From Pseudomonas oryzicola (GTDB taxonomy: Bacteria > Pseudomonadota > Gammaproteobacteria > Pseudomonadales > Pseudomonadaceae), in contig NZ_JABWRZ020000002.1 of NCBI RefSeq assembly GCF_014269185.2, forward strand, positions 248,001-312,000: a DNA stretch of 64,000 nt, read 5' to 3'. Position numbers and translations under genes: made by a program. Of this stretch, positions 10,025 to 20,167 are shown piece after piece. Within the stretch, counting starts at the first letter, position 1. Every line of letters starts with the position of its first letter. The notes under the pieces were generated by a model that saw nothing but the letters and a program-made list of their open reading frames with translations, made no database searches and was not told the origin of the DNA.

Positions 10025-10780
10025 TCAGGTACTCAGGTAGCGACCGATCAGTGCCAGGCCGCTGGCCAGCACCAGCCAGGTGACCAGGCGTACAAAGGCT
10101 TCACGGGACAGCCGGTGGGCCAGCCTGCGCCCGGCCCAGAGCCCGACGAACATCACCGGCAACAGGCAGGCGGCAAGCAGCAACAGGCTCTGGTCGGCAT
10201 ACACGCCGGCAACCAGGAACAACGTCAGGCGCACCATCGTGCTGCAACTGATCAGCGCGCTCTGGGTGGCGCGGACCTGCTCCTTCGGTTCCAGCCGCGC
10301 GCTCAGGTACAGCGCGTAAAGGAAGCCACCGCTACCGAACAAGGCTCCGAACATTCCGCCTGCCGTCCCCATCGGCACCGCCCAGGCACCCGACAGGTTG
10401 GCCGGCCGCACCTTCACCGCCAGCCCGTACAACGCATAGGCGGTCACGAACAAGCCCATCAACAGCAGTAGCAGGTCGGACTTCAGTTGCAACAGGAACA
10501 CCACGCCCAGCGTGCAACCGATGGCCATGAACGGCAGCAGCCGCAGGAGTTCGCTGCGCACCACATCGCGGCGCGAGGGCAGCAGGTTGCCAAAGGCGGC
10601 GACGAAGTCGAGCAGCACCAGCAACGGGATGATCCGCGACAACGGCATGAAGTGGATCAGGATCGGCCCAGCCACCAGCGCGGTACCGAACCCGGCGATG
10701 CCGAACACGATGTAGGCGATGCCGACACCTAGCAGGATGGGTAGCCAGTCGAGGCCGGAGAACGACAGTTGAGCAAGCAT
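10025..10780 (-). CDS. TauE/SafE-family membrane exporter
   Basis: Taking ATG 10780, with GGAA eight bases upstream, gives 251 residues. A GTG at 10807 is possible but lacks a ribosome site. Seven or eight hydrophobic helices carry the family's repeated glycine-rich N-terminal part (GIAYIVFGIAGFGTAL) and the mid-protein GTAGGMFGALFGSGG. Members move sulfite or sulfonate-derived and other organic anions; the substrate here is unknown. It is divergent from the LysR gene about 97 bp away, its likely regulator. Confidence 0.85.
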   Translation of the reverse strand: MLAQLSFSGLDWLPILLGVGIAYIVFGIAGFGTALVAGPILIHFMPLSRIIPLLVLLDFVAAFGNLLPSRRDVVRSELLRLLPFMAIGCTLGVVFLLQLKSDLLLLLMGLFVTAYALYGLAVKVRPANLSGAWAVPMGTAGGMFGALFGSGGFLYALYLSARLEPKEQVRATQSALISCSTMVRLTLFLVAGVYADQSLLLLAACLLPVMFVGLWAGRRLAHRLSREAFVRLVTWLVLASGLALIGRYLST

Positions 10781-10877
10781 GGCAGCGGTTCCGAGGAATA
10801 CAGGCACAGGTTAGCCAGCGAAGAGCCATGCCGACTAATATGCCTTTATCGCCACATCCATCTCGAAAAGGCATGAT

Positions 10878-11756
10878 ATGACGTCGATCCGCCAGTTGCG
10901 TTACTTCGTGGAAATCGCCGAATGCGGCAGCTTCAGTGCGGCCGCCGAGCGGTTGTACATCGCCCAGTCGGCGCTGAGCCGGCAGATCAAGGAGCTGGAA
11001 CAGCAACTGGGCACGACGCTGTTCGAACGCACCGCGCGCCTGCCGCGCCTGACACCGGCGGGCCAGGCCTTTCTGCAACGGGCGCGGCGCTTGCTGGCCG
11101 ACCTGGCGCAGGCCGAGCGCATGACCCGCGACATTGGTGAGGGGCTGCAGGGCAGCCTGCGTCTGAACCACTCCAGCACCGTACCGCTGACCGGCCCATT
11201 GCTGGCTCGCCTGGGCGGCTACTTGCGCGACAACCCTGGGGTTTCGCTGGAAATTGCCCAGCAGTCGTCGGAGGCGCAACTGGAGGATATTGCCGATGGA
11301 CGCCTGGATCTCGGTCTACTGCGATTGCCTGTGTTGCGCCAGCATGAAGGCGTGGTGCTGCATACGCTGTTCAGTGAGCCATTGCTGCTCGCGGTTGCCG
11401 CCGGGCATCCGCTGGCTGACGCGCCAGAGGTGAAGCTTGAACAGTTGCGGGTGGAACGATTCGTTTCCATCCCGCACCGGGACCGTGGCGGGCTGAGCTA
11501 CTTGTCGGCCTCACTGTGCATGGATGCAGGCTTTTTCCCGCGCGCGGCGCAGGTGCTGTCACGCAAGACCACCCAGTTGCAGCTGATTCAGGCAGGGTTC
11601 GGGGTGGCGTTGCTGCCGGCGTGCATGCGCGAGATTGCGCCAGCCTCAGTCAGCTTCGTGGCGCTGGAGGGTGGATGTGAGAGTACCGTGGCGCTGGCTT
11701 GCAGGCGCGATGCAGGTCAGATGGTGCGCCAGTTCGTGACGGCGATGCGGGCCTGA
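10878..11756 (+). CDS. LysR-family transcriptional regulator
   Basis: A protein of 292 residues whose N-terminal winged helix-turn-helix is typical: TSIRQLRYFVEIAECGSFSAAAERLYIAQSALSRQIKELE (written here only as the family pattern FSAAAERL..SALSRQIKELE). A periplasmic-binding-like effector domain follows. AAGG lies six bases before the ATG. Divergent orientation to the TauE/SafE exporter suggests it controls that gene in response to the exported compound or a precursor. Confidence 0.9.
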   Translation: MTSIRQLRYFVEIAECGSFSAAAERLYIAQSALSRQIKELEQQLGTTLFERTARLPRLTPAGQAFLQRARRLLADLAQAERMTRDIGEGLQGSLRLNHSSTVPLTGPLLARLGGYLRDNPGVSLEIAQQSSEAQLEDIADGRLDLGLLRLPVLRQHEGVVLHTLFSEPLLLAVAAGHPLADAPEVKLEQLRVERFVSIPHRDRGGLSYLSASLCMDAGFFPRAAQVLSRKTTQLQLIQAGFGVALLPACMREIAPASVSFVALEGGCESTVALACRRDAGQMVRQFVTAMRA

Positions 11757-11764
11757 AGAGCTCG

Positions 11765-11784
11765 ATCGCCGGCTTGCCGGCGAT
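11765..11784. repeat. REP-like 20-bp palindrome
   Basis: ATCGCCGGC and GCCGGCGAT arms around TT form a perfect hairpin between the LysR gene and xseA. This is a common short Pseudomonas intergenic palindrome and may act as a weak transcription stop. Confidence 0.6.
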
Positions 11785-11831
11785 AGGGCCGGGACAGACA
11801 ACCGGGGCCGATGTCCTTTATGATGCCCGGC

Positions 11832-13211
11832 ATGATCAGAGACCCTTTCGAACGACTCGGCCTGGACCGCGAGGTTCTGACCGTCAGCCAACTCAACGGC
11901 CGTGCCCGCGTGCTGCTGGAAGACGTGTTTCGCAGCGTATGGGTGGAAGGCGAGATTTCCAACCTCGCCCGCCCGGCGTCAGGCCACATGTACTTCACCC
12001 TCAAGGACAGCGGCGCGCAGGTGCGCTGTGCGCTGTTCCGGCAGAACGCCACGCGGGTGCGCCAGGCCCTGCGCGACGGCCTGGCAGTGCGAGTGCGCGG
12101 CAAGGTATCGCTGTTCGAAGGGCGTGGCGATTACCAGCTGATCCTCGATACCGTCGAGCCGGCCGGTGATGGCGCCTTGCGCCTGGCTTTCGAGGCGCTG
12201 AAGGAAAAGCTCGGTGCCGAAGGGCTGTTCAGCGCCGAACGCAAGCAGCCGTTACCTACCCACCCGCAGCGTATCGGCATCATCACCTCGCCCACCGGTG
12301 CGGTGATCCGCGACATCATCAGCGTGTTCGCTCGCCGCGCCCCGCAGGTGGAACTGAACCTGATCCCCACCGCCGTGCAGGGTCGCGAAGCGATTGCCCA
12401 GATCGTGCGCGCCGTCCGCCTGGCCGACAGCCTCGGTTTCGATGCGCTGATCCTGGCCCGGGGCGGCGGCTCGCTGGAAGACCTTTGGTGCTTCAACGAA
12501 GAAGCCGTGGCACGGGCCGTAGCGGCCTGCGTCACGCCGATCGTCAGCGCCGTGGGCCATGAAACCGATGTCTCGATCAGTGACTTCGTCGCCGACGTGC
12601 GCGCACCCACGCCGTCAGCTGCCGCCGAGCTGCTGGCACCTGACAACAGTGGCCTGCAGCAACGCCTGGATGGCCTGCAACGGCGCCTGTTGCTGCGCAT
12701 GCAGAACCGCCTGACCCACGACCGCCTGCGCCTGGAATCGCTGACCCGACGCTTGCGCCACCCGGGCGAGCGCCTGCGCCAGCAGGCACAGCGCCTGGAC
12801 GACCTGGACATGCGTCTGCGCCGGGCGTTCATGCTCAGCCTCAACCAGCGCCACGAACGCCTGGCACGGCTGGATACCCGCCTGGCTGCGCAGCACCCCG
12901 GGCGCACCCTGAAACTGCTGGGCCAGCGCCTGGACAGCCTGGCCGAACGCCTGCCACGGGCCATGCGCGAGGTGCTCAAGGACCGCCGCCAGCGCTTCCA
13001 GGCCCAACTGCAGACGCTGCAGGTGGTCAGCCCCCTGGCCACGCTTGCCCGCGGCTACAGCATTCTGCTGGACGAGCAGGGCCAGGCTATCCGCAGCGCC
13101 GCACAGGCCCGCAATGGCCAGCGCCTGACCGCCCGTCTGAACGAAGGCGAGCTGTTGGTGCGGGTCGAAGACAACCACCTGACCCCGGTCACCCTCTCGC
13201 TTCTGGACTGA
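11832..13211 (+). CDS. xseA: Exodeoxyribonuclease VII large subunit
   Basis: From ATG 11832 (MIRDPFERLG) the product is 459 residues, the normal Pseudomonas size; an in-frame ATG 21 bases earlier is less likely. The OB-fold tRNA_anti-like domain (SVWVEGEISNLARPASGHMYFTLKD) is at residues about 25-110. The conserved catalytic core GIITSPTGAVIRDI and GGGSLEDLWCFNEE follow, then a long charged coiled coil rich in R, L and Q. It works with the XseB small subunit, not in this window, to degrade single-stranded DNA. It is followed after 3 bp by the M23 peptidase gene. Confidence 0.96.
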   Translation: MIRDPFERLGLDREVLTVSQLNGRARVLLEDVFRSVWVEGEISNLARPASGHMYFTLKDSGAQVRCALFRQNATRVRQALRDGLAVRVRGKVSLFEGRGDYQLILDTVEPAGDGALRLAFEALKEKLGAEGLFSAERKQPLPTHPQRIGIITSPTGAVIRDIISVFARRAPQVELNLIPTAVQGREAIAQIVRAVRLADSLGFDALILARGGGSLEDLWCFNEEAVARAVAACVTPIVSAVGHETDVSISDFVADVRAPTPSAAAELLAPDNSGLQQRLDGLQRRLLLRMQNRLTHDRLRLESLTRRLRHPGERLRQQAQRLDDLDMRLRRAFMLSLNQRHERLARLDTRLAAQHPGRTLKLLGQRLDSLAERLPRAMREVLKDRRQRFQAQLQTLQVVSPLATLARGYSILLDEQGQAIRSAAQARNGQRLTARLNEGELLVRVEDNHLTPVTLSLLD

Positions 13212-13214
13212 CAC

Positions 13215-14042
13215 ATGCCCCGCCTGTTCGCGCCCCTGCTTGCCCTTTCCCTCCTGCTGCTGGCCGGCGGCGCCCAGGCCAGCTACATCACTCGCACGCT
13301 GAACAAGCCGGTACCCGGTGGCGTTGCGGTGGTCGACCTCGGCCCCGCCGCCAGTGCGCCCAGTGCCCGCTTCGACGGCAAGCCGGTGCTGGTGGTGAAG
13401 GAGCAGGACAACTGGCTGGCCATCGTTGGTATCCCGCTGACCCAGAAGCCGGGTACCGCGCTGCTGAACCAGGGCGGCCGTACCCTGCCCTTCACCGTCG
13501 GTAGCAAGAAATACCCCGAGCAGCGCATTACCCTGAAGAACACCCGCCAGGTCAACCCGAACCCGGCCGACCTCAAGCGCATCGACCGCGAACTGGCCGA
13601 GCAGATCGCGGCCTACCGCAGCTTCAGCCCAGCCCTGCCGAGCAACCTGATCCTCGACAAACCGGTCAATGGCCCGCTGTCGAGCAAGTTCGGCGTGCGG
13701 CGCTTCTTCAATGGAGAAGAACGCAACCCGCATGCCGGCCTGGACTTCGCGGTGCCGGCCGGCACGCCGATCAAGACCCCGGCCAATGGCAAGGTGATCC
13801 TGGTAGGCGACTACTTCTTCAATGGCCGCACGGTGTTCGTCGACCATGGGCAGGGCTTCATCAGCATGTTCTGCCACATGTCCAGGATCGATGTGCAGCT
13901 GGGCCAGCAGCTGCGTCGAGGGGACGTGATCGGCCGGGTGGGCTCGACCGGGCGGGCCACCGGGCCGCACATGCACTGGAATGTCAGCCTGAATGATGCG
14001 CGGGTGGATCCGGCGATTTTCATTGGGGCGTTCCAGCCCTGA
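13215..14042 (+). CDS. M23-family zinc metallopeptidase, periplasmic
   Basis: The 275-residue precursor starts with a clear signal peptide (LFAPLLALSLLLLAGGAQA, cleavage about residue 22). The C-terminal LytM/peptidase M23 domain has the zinc ligands in NPHAGLDF (HxxxD) and GPHMHW (HxH), so it should be catalytically competent, cutting peptide cross-links in peptidoglycan. Only 3 bp separate it from xseA, so they are cotranscribed. Confidence 0.92.
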   Translation: MPRLFAPLLALSLLLLAGGAQASYITRTLNKPVPGGVAVVDLGPAASAPSARFDGKPVLVVKEQDNWLAIVGIPLTQKPGTALLNQGGRTLPFTVGSKKYPEQRITLKNTRQVNPNPADLKRIDRELAEQIAAYRSFSPALPSNLILDKPVNGPLSSKFGVRRFFNGEERNPHAGLDFAVPAGTPIKTPANGKVILVGDYFFNGRTVFVDHGQGFISMFCHMSRIDVQLGQQLRRGDVIGRVGSTGRATGPHMHWNVSLNDARVDPAIFIGAFQP

Positions 14043-14373
14043 ACCGGCACTGCCAAGTCAGTTTCACTGCGTTGCGCCTTCTAAAAATACTGCGCAAAAA
14101 TCAATAAGCACCTGTATTTTTTCAGCCATATAATCTCGCAAAACAGCTTTTTTTAAGCATTCCTCTCAATTTTTTCTGAACGCTTGCCATCCCCCACCCC
14201 ACTGGTTAGGGTTGAAGGCATGAAAACCTTCAGCACCCTCATCCTGCTCCGACAACATCGCAGCCTCTGCCTGGTCAGCGCCCGACTACCAGGCTGAATC
14301 GCGTCGCCTCGCCAATTCATCTCGTTATCGCTCGGCAGGCCCGATCTCGGCCGCACACAAAAGGATTGCTTCC
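14043..14373. other. leuA upstream region with promoter and leader
   Basis: The 331-bp gap holds a perfect TATAAT (14129-14134) in an AT-rich stretch without a good -35, then the Leu-rich leader reading frame (14220-14297) and about 76 bp before leuA. No U-tailed terminator hairpin is visible between leader and leuA, so any attenuation would be by translation coupling, Rho or an unseen structure. Confidence 0.5.
14220..14297 (+). CDS. Candidate leucine leader peptide upstream of leuA
   Basis: A 25-codon frame, AGGG eight bases before its ATG, reads [17 protein letters not shown] then LVSARLPG. It has six leucine codons, including CTC ATC CTG CTC close to the start. A short Leu-rich peptide directly before leuA is the expected form of a leu-operon attenuation leader. 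It is far too short to be a metabolic gene. Leader function is inferred from composition and position. Confidence 0.55.
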   Translation: MKTFSTLILLRQHRSLCLVSARLPG

Positions 14374-16047
14374 ATGACCATGCTCAAAGACCCTTCGAAG
14401 AAATACCGTGCTTTCCCGACCATCGACCTGCCTGACCGTACCTGGCCGTCGAAGACCATCACTGCCGCGCCGATCTGGTGCAGCTCCGACCTGCGTGATG
14501 GCAACCAGTCGCTGATCGAGCCGATGGATTCGGAGAAGAAACTGCGCTTCTGGAAGACCCTGGTGCAGGTAGGCGTGAAGGAAATCGAAGCCTCGTTCCC
14601 GTCCGCCTCGCAAACCGATTTCGACTTCGTGCGCATGCTGATCGAAGACGGCCACATCCCGGACGACACCACCATCCAGGTGCTCACCCAGGCCCGTGAA
14701 GACCTGATCGCCCGCACCTTCGAGTCGCTGCGCGGCGCGAAGAAGGCCATCGTCCACCTGTACAACGCCACCAGCCCGTCGTTCCGCCGCATCGTCTTCA
14801 ACCAGGACAAGCAAGGCGTCAAGGACATCGCGGTGAACGCGGCCAAGCTGTTCGTCAAGTACGCTGCCCAGCAGCCGGAAACCCAGTGGACCTTCCAGTA
14901 CTCGCCAGAAACCTTCAGCGCCACCGAAATGGAGTTCGCCAAGGAAGTCTGCGACGCGGTCATCGAGGTGTGGAACCCCACGCCTGAGCACAAGATCATC
15001 CTCAACCTGCCGGCCACCGTGGAAGTGTCCACCCCGAACATCTACGCCGACCAGATCGAGTGGTTCTGCCGTAATGTCAGCCGTCGCGACAGCGTGATCA
15101 TCAGCCTGCACTGCCACAACGACCGTGGCACCGGCATCGCCGCCACCGAACTGGGCCTGATGGCCGGTGCCGATCGCGCCGAAGGCTGCCTGTTCGGCAA
15201 CGGCGAGCGTACCGGCAACGTTGACCTGGTGACCTTGGCGTTGAACCTCTACACCCAGGGCATCGACCCACTGCTGGATTTCTCCGACATCGACGGCGTG
15301 CGCAAGGTGGTCGAAGAGTGCAACCAGTTGCCGGTACACCCGCGTCACCCGTACGTGGGCGACCTGGTTCACACCGCGTTCTCCGGCTCGCACCAGGACG
15401 CCATCCGCAAGGGCTTCGCCAAGCAACAGGAAGGCGAGCTGTGGGAAGTGCCGTACCTGCCGATTGACCCGGCCGACATCGGTCGCAGCTATGAGGCGGT
15501 GATCCGCGTCAACAGCCAGTCGGGCAAAGGCGGCATCACTTACCTGCTGGAGCAGGAATACGGCATCAGCCTGCCGCGCCGCATGCAGATCGAGTTCAGC
15601 CAGGTAGTACAGGGTGAAACCGACCGCCTGGGCCTGGAAATGACTGCCCAGCAGATCTACAACCTGCTGCACAAGGAATACCTCCAGGCCAACGCGCCGT
15701 ACGCGCTGGTCAGCCACCGCCTGCAGGAAGAGAACGGCCACAGCGCCGTGGAAGTGGAAGTCGCCGGCGAAGGCGAGACCACCCTGCACTGGCGCGGCAA
15801 GGGTAATGGCGCGCTGGAGGCCCTGGTGGCCGGCCTGCCGATTGCCGTCGAGATCATGGACTACAACGAGCATGCCATTGGCGCAGGCACCAATGCCAAG
15901 GCCGCAGCCTATATCGAACTGCGCGTGGCCGGCGGCCGCCCGGTACATGGCGTGGGTATCGATGAAAACATCACCACCGCCAGCTTCAAGGCATTGTTCA
16001 GCGCGCTGAACCGCTCGTTGAGCCAGCAGGAAGCCAAGGCGGCCTGA
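14374..16047 (+). CDS. leuA: 2-isopropylmalate synthase
   Basis: A 557-residue enzyme that condenses acetyl-CoA with 2-oxoisovalerate, the committed step of leucine synthesis. The HMGL-like TIM barrel has the signature [11 protein letters not shown] near residue 40 and the metal site [11 protein letters not shown] (about 243-253); the C-terminal LeuA allosteric domain ends in [15 protein letters not shown]. Length and sequence fit the long (LeuA type 2) form, which is feedback-inhibited by leucine. AAAGGA lies upstream of the ATG. It is followed by its own terminator. Confidence 0.97.
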   Translation: MTMLKDPSKKYRAFPTIDLPDRTWPSKTITAAPIWCSSDLRDGNQSLIEPMDSEKKLRFWKTLVQVGVKEIEASFPSASQTDFDFVRMLIEDGHIPDDTTIQVLTQAREDLIARTFESLRGAKKAIVHLYNATSPSFRRIVFNQDKQGVKDIAVNAAKLFVKYAAQQPETQWTFQYSPETFSATEMEFAKEVCDAVIEVWNPTPEHKIILNLPATVEVSTPNIYADQIEWFCRNVSRRDSVIISLHCHNDRGTGIAATELGLMAGADRAEGCLFGNGERTGNVDLVTLALNLYTQGIDPLLDFSDIDGVRKVVEECNQLPVHPRHPYVGDLVHTAFSGSHQDAIRKGFAKQQEGELWEVPYLPIDPADIGRSYEAVIRVNSQSGKGGITYLLEQEYGISLPRRMQIEFSQVVQGETDRLGLEMTAQQIYNLLHKEYLQANAPYALVSHRLQEENGHSAVEVEVAGEGETTLHWRGKGNGALEALVAGLPIAVEIMDYNEHAIGAGTNAKAAAYIELRVAGGRPVHGVGIDENITTASFKALFSALNRSLSQQEAKAA

Positions 16048-16066
16048 GCCGTACCGCAATGAATGA

Positions 16067-16099
16067 GAAAGCCCGCATCGTTTGATGCGGGCTTTTTTG
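16067..16099 (+). terminator. Rho-independent terminator of leuA
   Basis: GCCCGCATC (16071-16079) pairs with GATGCGGGC (16084-16092) and is followed by TTTTTT; preceding A residues could make it act weakly on the opposite strand too. Confidence 0.9.
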
Positions 16100-16117
16100 T
16101 TGGCCTGTGCCTGCCTC

Positions 16118-16137
16118 TTCGCGGGCAAGCCCGCGAA
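16118..16137. repeat. REP element
   Basis: TTCGCGGGC and GCCCGCGAA arms around AA, the core of the P. putida REP family, lie between convergent leuA and eda. Confidence 0.7.
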
Positions 16138-16223
16138 AGGGCCCGCACAGGCAATGCAAAAACTGCAGGCAAAAAAAGGGGCGCTGACCAAGCGCCCCAC
16201 AAGCCGTAAAGCACACAACAAAT

Positions 16224-16904
16224 TCAGTTGGCGTCCAGCAGCGCGATCGCCTCGGCACTGCACGCCTCTATCCGCGCCCAGTCGCCATTCTTGATCCAGC
16301 TGCTGTCGAGCATCCAGGTGCCGCCCACGCACATCACATTCGGCAGCGCCATGTAGTTGCGCACGTTGGCCGGATTGACCCCGCCAGTCGGGCAGAAGCG
16401 AATGTCACCGAACGGGCCGCCAAAGGCCTTGATTGCCGCGACGCCACCGCAGATTTCCGCCGGGAACAGCTTGAAACGGCGATAACCCAGGGCGTAGCCC
16501 ATCATGATTTCGGATGGCGTGCTGATACCCGGCAGCAGCGGGATCTCACTGTCTACACCCGCTTCGAGAATGTCCTGGGTAATGCCCGGGGTAACGACGA
16601 ACTGCGCCCCTGCAGCTTCAACCGCCGCGAACATGCTGCGATCGAGCACGGTGCCGGCGCCGACACAAAGCTCCGGGCGCTGCTCGCGCAATACCTGGAT
16701 GGCCTTCAGGCCATATTGCGAGCGCAAGGTCACTTCCAGGGTACGGATACCGCCGGCGGCCAGGGCATCAGCCAGCGGCAGGATGTCTTCCTCGCGGGCG
16801 ATGGTGATCACCGGCAGGATGCGCGCCTTATCGCAAATGGCATCGATCCGTGCGGCTTTGTCGGCCATCGAGAGCTTGGGCTGTGGGCGTTCGAGGGTGG
16901 TCAT
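16224..16904 (-). CDS. eda: 2-keto-3-deoxy-6-phosphogluconate aldolase
   Basis: A 226-residue enzyme that splits KDPG to pyruvate and glyceraldehyde-3-phosphate. ATG 16904 is chosen because AAGGAT lies eight bases upstream; an earlier in-frame start adds residues outside the family. E57 (TLEVTL) and the Schiff-base K145 in RRFKLFPAE are visible, with GGVNPANV as the phosphate site. It is last in the zwf-pgl-eda operon, 17 bp after pgl. Confidence 0.96.
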   Translation of the reverse strand: MTTLERPQPKLSMADKAARIDAICDKARILPVITIAREEDILPLADALAAGGIRTLEVTLRSQYGLKAIQVLREQRPELCVGAGTVLDRSMFAAVEAAGAQFVVTPGITQDILEAGVDSEIPLLPGISTPSEIMMGYALGYRRFKLFPAEICGGVAAIKAFGGPFGDIRFCPTGGVNPANVRNYMALPNVMCVGGTWMLDSSWIKNGDWARIEACSAEAIALLDAN

Positions 16905-16921
16905 GACTGTGGATCCTTGGC

Positions 16922-17635
16922 TCATGGGCACCAGTAGATGTCCAGGGGGGCGTGAAGAAAAGCGCGAATCGGCATTTCCGTAAGGTCGGTGCCAGCCAGC
17001 GCGGCGCGCAGGGTAGCGAGTTTGCCCTGCCCTTGCACGGACAGCGCAGTGAAAGCGGCACTGGCCAGCAGCGAGCGGGTCATCGACAGGCGCTGGCGCG
17101 GTACGCTCGGTGCCAGCAAGGGCAGGCAGCGGCGTGGGTTGGCCAGGTCGAGGGCGGCGTCCAGGTTGGGGCTGGCGGGGAACAGCGAGGCGGTATGGCC
17201 ATCATCACCCATGCCCAGCACCAGCACGTCGATTGGCGGCAGCTCGGCCAGCGCCTGATCGGCCTTGCCTGCAGCGGCATCGAGGTTATCCGCCTGCTGG
17301 TAAAGGCCAACGAAGCGAGCCTTGGCCGCCGTGCCCTTGAACAGGTGGCGGGCCAGCAGGCCGGCGTTGCTGTCGGCGTGCTCCACCGGCACCCAGCGCT
17401 CATCGGCCAGGCTGACGGTGACCTTGGCCCAGTCGAGGTTTTCGCTGGCCAGCTTTTCCAGGAACGGCACTGGGCTGCGGCCGCCGGACAGCACCACGCA
17501 GGCCTGGCCGTTGGCGGCAATGGCTGCACGCAGGCGCTCGGCCACGTCATGGGCCTGGGCTGCGGCGAGAGCCTTGGCATCCACCAGCTCATGTACCGTC
17601 ACGGTCGCTGGCAGTTTCAGTTCAGATATCCCCAT
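16922..17635 (-). CDS. pgl: 6-phosphogluconolactonase
   Basis: A 237-residue enzyme of the NagB/SOL family that hydrolyses 6-phosphogluconolactone. ATG 17635 has GGAGG seven bases upstream and is preferred to an ATG/GTG 18 bases earlier. Family motifs are [25 protein letters not shown] and [13 protein letters not shown]. The start overlaps the zwf stop by 14 bp, which implies translational coupling. Confidence 0.95.
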   Translation of the reverse strand: MGISELKLPATVTVHELVDAKALAAAQAHDVAERLRAAIAANGQACVVLSGGRSPVPFLEKLASENLDWAKVTVSLADERWVPVEHADSNAGLLARHLFKGTAAKARFVGLYQQADNLDAAAGKADQALAELPPIDVLVLGMGDDGHTASLFPASPNLDAALDLANPRRCLPLLAPSVPRQRLSMTRSLLASAAFTALSVQGQGKLATLRAALAGTDLTEMPIRAFLHAPLDIYWCP

Positions 17636-19091
17636 ACCACGCCCTCCCGTCACGTGTGATCAGAGCAATCGAGCTCATCGGCCCCCAGGAACCAGCCGCA
17701 TAAGGCTTGGGGGCATCGCCCGCGTTACGCCAGCCGGCGATCAACTGGTCGCACCACTTCCAGGCATATTCGATTTCGTCCTTGCGCACGAACAGGTTCT
17801 GGTTACCCCGCATCACCTCGAGCAACAGCCGCTCGTAGGCATCCGGAATCCTCGCGCTGCGCCAGGTGTCGGAAAAATTCAGCTGCAACGGCCCGCTGCG
17901 CAGTTGCATGCCTTTGTCCAGGCCCTGCTCCTTGGTCATCACCCGCAAGGAAATACCTTCGTCCGGTTGCAGGCGGATGATCAGCTTGTTACCGATCTGC
18001 AAACGCTGTTCCGGGGCGAAGATGTAGTGCGGCGTTTCCTTGAAATGGATGACGATCTGCGACAGTTTCTGCGGCATGCGCTTGCCGGTACGCAGGTAGA
18101 ACGGCACGCCCGACCAGCGCCAGTTGCGGATGTCGGCACGCAGGGCGACGAAGGTTTCGGTATCGCTCTGGGCGTTGGCGTTGTCTTCCTCGAGGTAGCC
18201 AGGCACCGGCTTGCCATCGCTGTAGCCGGCAATGTACTGGCCGCGCACCACACGGGTGCTCAGCCCTTCGCCAGTGATCGGTGCCAGGGCCTTGAGTACC
18301 TTGACCTTCTCGTCACGGATGGCATCGGCGGACAGTTCGCTGGGCGGGTCCATGGCGATCAGGCACAGCAGCTGCAGCAGGTGGTTCTGGATCATGTCGC
18401 GCAGCTGGCCGGCCTTGTCGAAGTAGCCCCAGCGGCCTTCGATGCCGACCTTTTCGGCGACGGTAATCTCCACATGGGAGATGGAGTTCTGGTTCCACTG
18501 GGTTTCGAACAGGCTGTTGGCAAAGCGCAGGGCGATCAGGTTCTGCACCGTCTCCTTGCCCAGATAATGGTCGATGCGGTAGACCTGGTTCTCGGGGAAG
18601 AACCGCGCCACGGCGTCGTTGACTCGGCGCGACGACTCCAGGTCGTGGCCGATGGGCTTTTCCAGTACCACCCGGGTGCGCGCAGCCAGCCCGGCCTTGT
18701 CGAGGTTCTCGCAGATGGCGCCATACACCGCCGCCGCCGTGGCGAAATAGGCAATCAGCGGCAACTCGCCCTGCAACTGCTCGGCCAGGGCCTGATAGCC
18801 CTCGGGCTGGAGGAAGTCCAGGTGCTGGTAGCTCAACCGGGCGAGGAAGCGGCCCAGCGCAGCAGGCTCTATGTCAGCCTCGGGCACATGCCGACGCAGG
18901 TGCGCTTCGATACTGTTCAGATGTTCCTGTGCAGTACCGGCCTCGCGGGCCAGGGCCAGCAGGCGGGTATCCGGGTGCAACAGGTTGGCCCGGTCAAGCT
19001 GATAAAGCGCTGGAAACAGCTTGCGCAATGCCAGGTCGCCAAGGGCGCCAAACAGGGCAAAGGTGCAAGGTTCGACACTGATCGCAGCCAT
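17622..19091 (-). CDS. zwf: Glucose-6-phosphate 1-dehydrogenase
   Basis: A 489-residue NAD(P)-dependent enzyme. The nucleotide fold begins with [17 protein letters not shown] (an A replaces the usual second S of GASGDL), and the catalytic stretch [13 protein letters not shown] with its His and Lys is intact. It opens the 6-phosphogluconate route. It is first in the zwf-pgl-eda operon and divergent from hexR, which is separated from it by a 203-bp shared control region. Confidence 0.96.
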   Translation of the reverse strand: MAAISVEPCTFALFGALGDLALRKLFPALYQLDRANLLHPDTRLLALAREAGTAQEHLNSIEAHLRRHVPEADIEPAALGRFLARLSYQHLDFLQPEGYQALAEQLQGELPLIAYFATAAAVYGAICENLDKAGLAARTRVVLEKPIGHDLESSRRVNDAVARFFPENQVYRIDHYLGKETVQNLIALRFANSLFETQWNQNSISHVEITVAEKVGIEGRWGYFDKAGQLRDMIQNHLLQLLCLIAMDPPSELSADAIRDEKVKVLKALAPITGEGLSTRVVRGQYIAGYSDGKPVPGYLEEDNANAQSDTETFVALRADIRNWRWSGVPFYLRTGKRMPQKLSQIVIHFKETPHYIFAPEQRLQIGNKLIIRLQPDEGISLRVMTKEQGLDKGMQLRSGPLQLNFSDTWRSARIPDAYERLLLEVMRGNQNLFVRKDEIEYAWKWCDQLIAGWRNAGDAPKPYAAGSWGPMSSIALITRDGRAWYGDI

Positions 19092-19156
19092 GATGTTGGT
19101 TCTTTCCTAAAGTTGGTCTAGGAATACCGCTTTCACATACGGTTTTCAAGGGATAA

Positions 19157-19173
19157 TGTAGTAAAAACCACAA
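19157..19173. promoter_or_regulatory. Putative HexR operator at the zwf promoter
   Basis: TGTAGTAAAAACCACAA is an imperfect palindrome about 65 bp before zwf, similar in half-sites to HexR operators (TTGT...ACAA). The match is looser than the two sites at edd/gapA. HexR control of zwf is established in P. putida; the exact bases bound here are an inference. Confidence 0.55.
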
Positions 19174-19294
19174 CATTAGACACAAGTGTTACAGACAAGT
19201 GGTACGCCAACCGCGCCGACAGTACGATAGACGACCGTGCAAAAAGCCTGCTGCTCCCACAGCCGGCTGTCTTCCCGACCCAAGGACACACCCC

Positions 19295-20167
19295 ATGGAC
19301 CGCGTGCGAAACCTCCTGGAACAGATCCAGGGACGCCTCGACGAGCTGAACAAGGCCGAACGCAAAGTCGCCGAAGTCATCCTGCTCAACCCGCAACAAG
19401 CCACCCGTTTCAGCATCGCTGCGCTGGCCCAGGCAGCCAAGGTCAGCGAGCCGACCGTCAACCGCTTCTGCCGTTCGTTCGGCGTCAGCGGCTACCCCGA
19501 ACTCAAGCTGCAGCTGGCGCAAAGCCTGGCCAGCGGCGCCGCGTACGTCAGCCGCGCGGTAGAAGCCGACGATGACCCGGCAGCCTATACCCAGAAGATC
19601 TTTGCCAGCGCCATTGCCTCGCTCGACAGCGCCTGCCAGCAACTCGACCCGCAGCAGGTCAGCCGTGCCGTGGACATGATGATCCAGGCGCGGCAGATCC
19701 ACTTCTTCGGCCTGGGCGCCTCCGCCCCGGTGGCGCTGGATGCCCAGCACAAATTCTTCCGCTTCAACCTGGCGGTGTCGGCCCACGCCGACGTGCTGAT
19801 GCAGCGCATGCTGGCCTCGGTCGCCCACACCGGCGACCTGTTCGTGATCATTTCCTACACCGGACGCACCCGCGAACTGGTCGAAGTGGCACGCCTTGCC
19901 CGGGAAAATGGCGCCTCGGTGCTGGGCCTGACGGCCGCCGGTTCGCCATTGGCCAATGCCTGCAGCCTGAGCCTGCATATTCCGTTGCCGGAAGACACCG
20001 ACATCTACATGCCGATGACCTCGCGGATCATCCAGCTGACCGTGCTCGATGTGCTGGCCACCGGCATGACCCTGCGCCGTGGCGTGGACTTCCAGCCGCA
20101 CCTGCGCAAGATCAAGGAAAGCCTCAACGCCAGCCGCTACCCGATCGAGGACGACGAACTCAACTGA
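19295..20167 (+). CDS. hexR: HexR, RpiR-family repressor of glucose catabolism
   Basis: The start ATG 19295 ([12 protein letters not shown]) with AAGGA upstream gives 290 residues. An RpiR-type helix-turn-helix ([20 protein letters not shown], about residues 43-62) is followed by a SIS sugar-phosphate domain ([25 protein letters not shown]). In P. putida HexR releases DNA on binding KDPG and controls zwf, edd and gap. It is divergent from zwf, and its last codons overlap the convergent mutarotase gene by 8 bp. Confidence 0.96.
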   Translation: MDRVRNLLEQIQGRLDELNKAERKVAEVILLNPQQATRFSIAALAQAAKVSEPTVNRFCRSFGVSGYPELKLQLAQSLASGAAYVSRAVEADDDPAAYTQKIFASAIASLDSACQQLDPQQVSRAVDMMIQARQIHFFGLGASAPVALDAQHKFFRFNLAVSAHADVLMQRMLASVAHTGDLFVIISYTGRTRELVEVARLARENGASVLGLTAAGSPLANACSLSLHIPLPEDTDIYMPMTSRIIQLTVLDVLATGMTLRRGVDFQPHLRKIKESLNASRYPIEDDELN

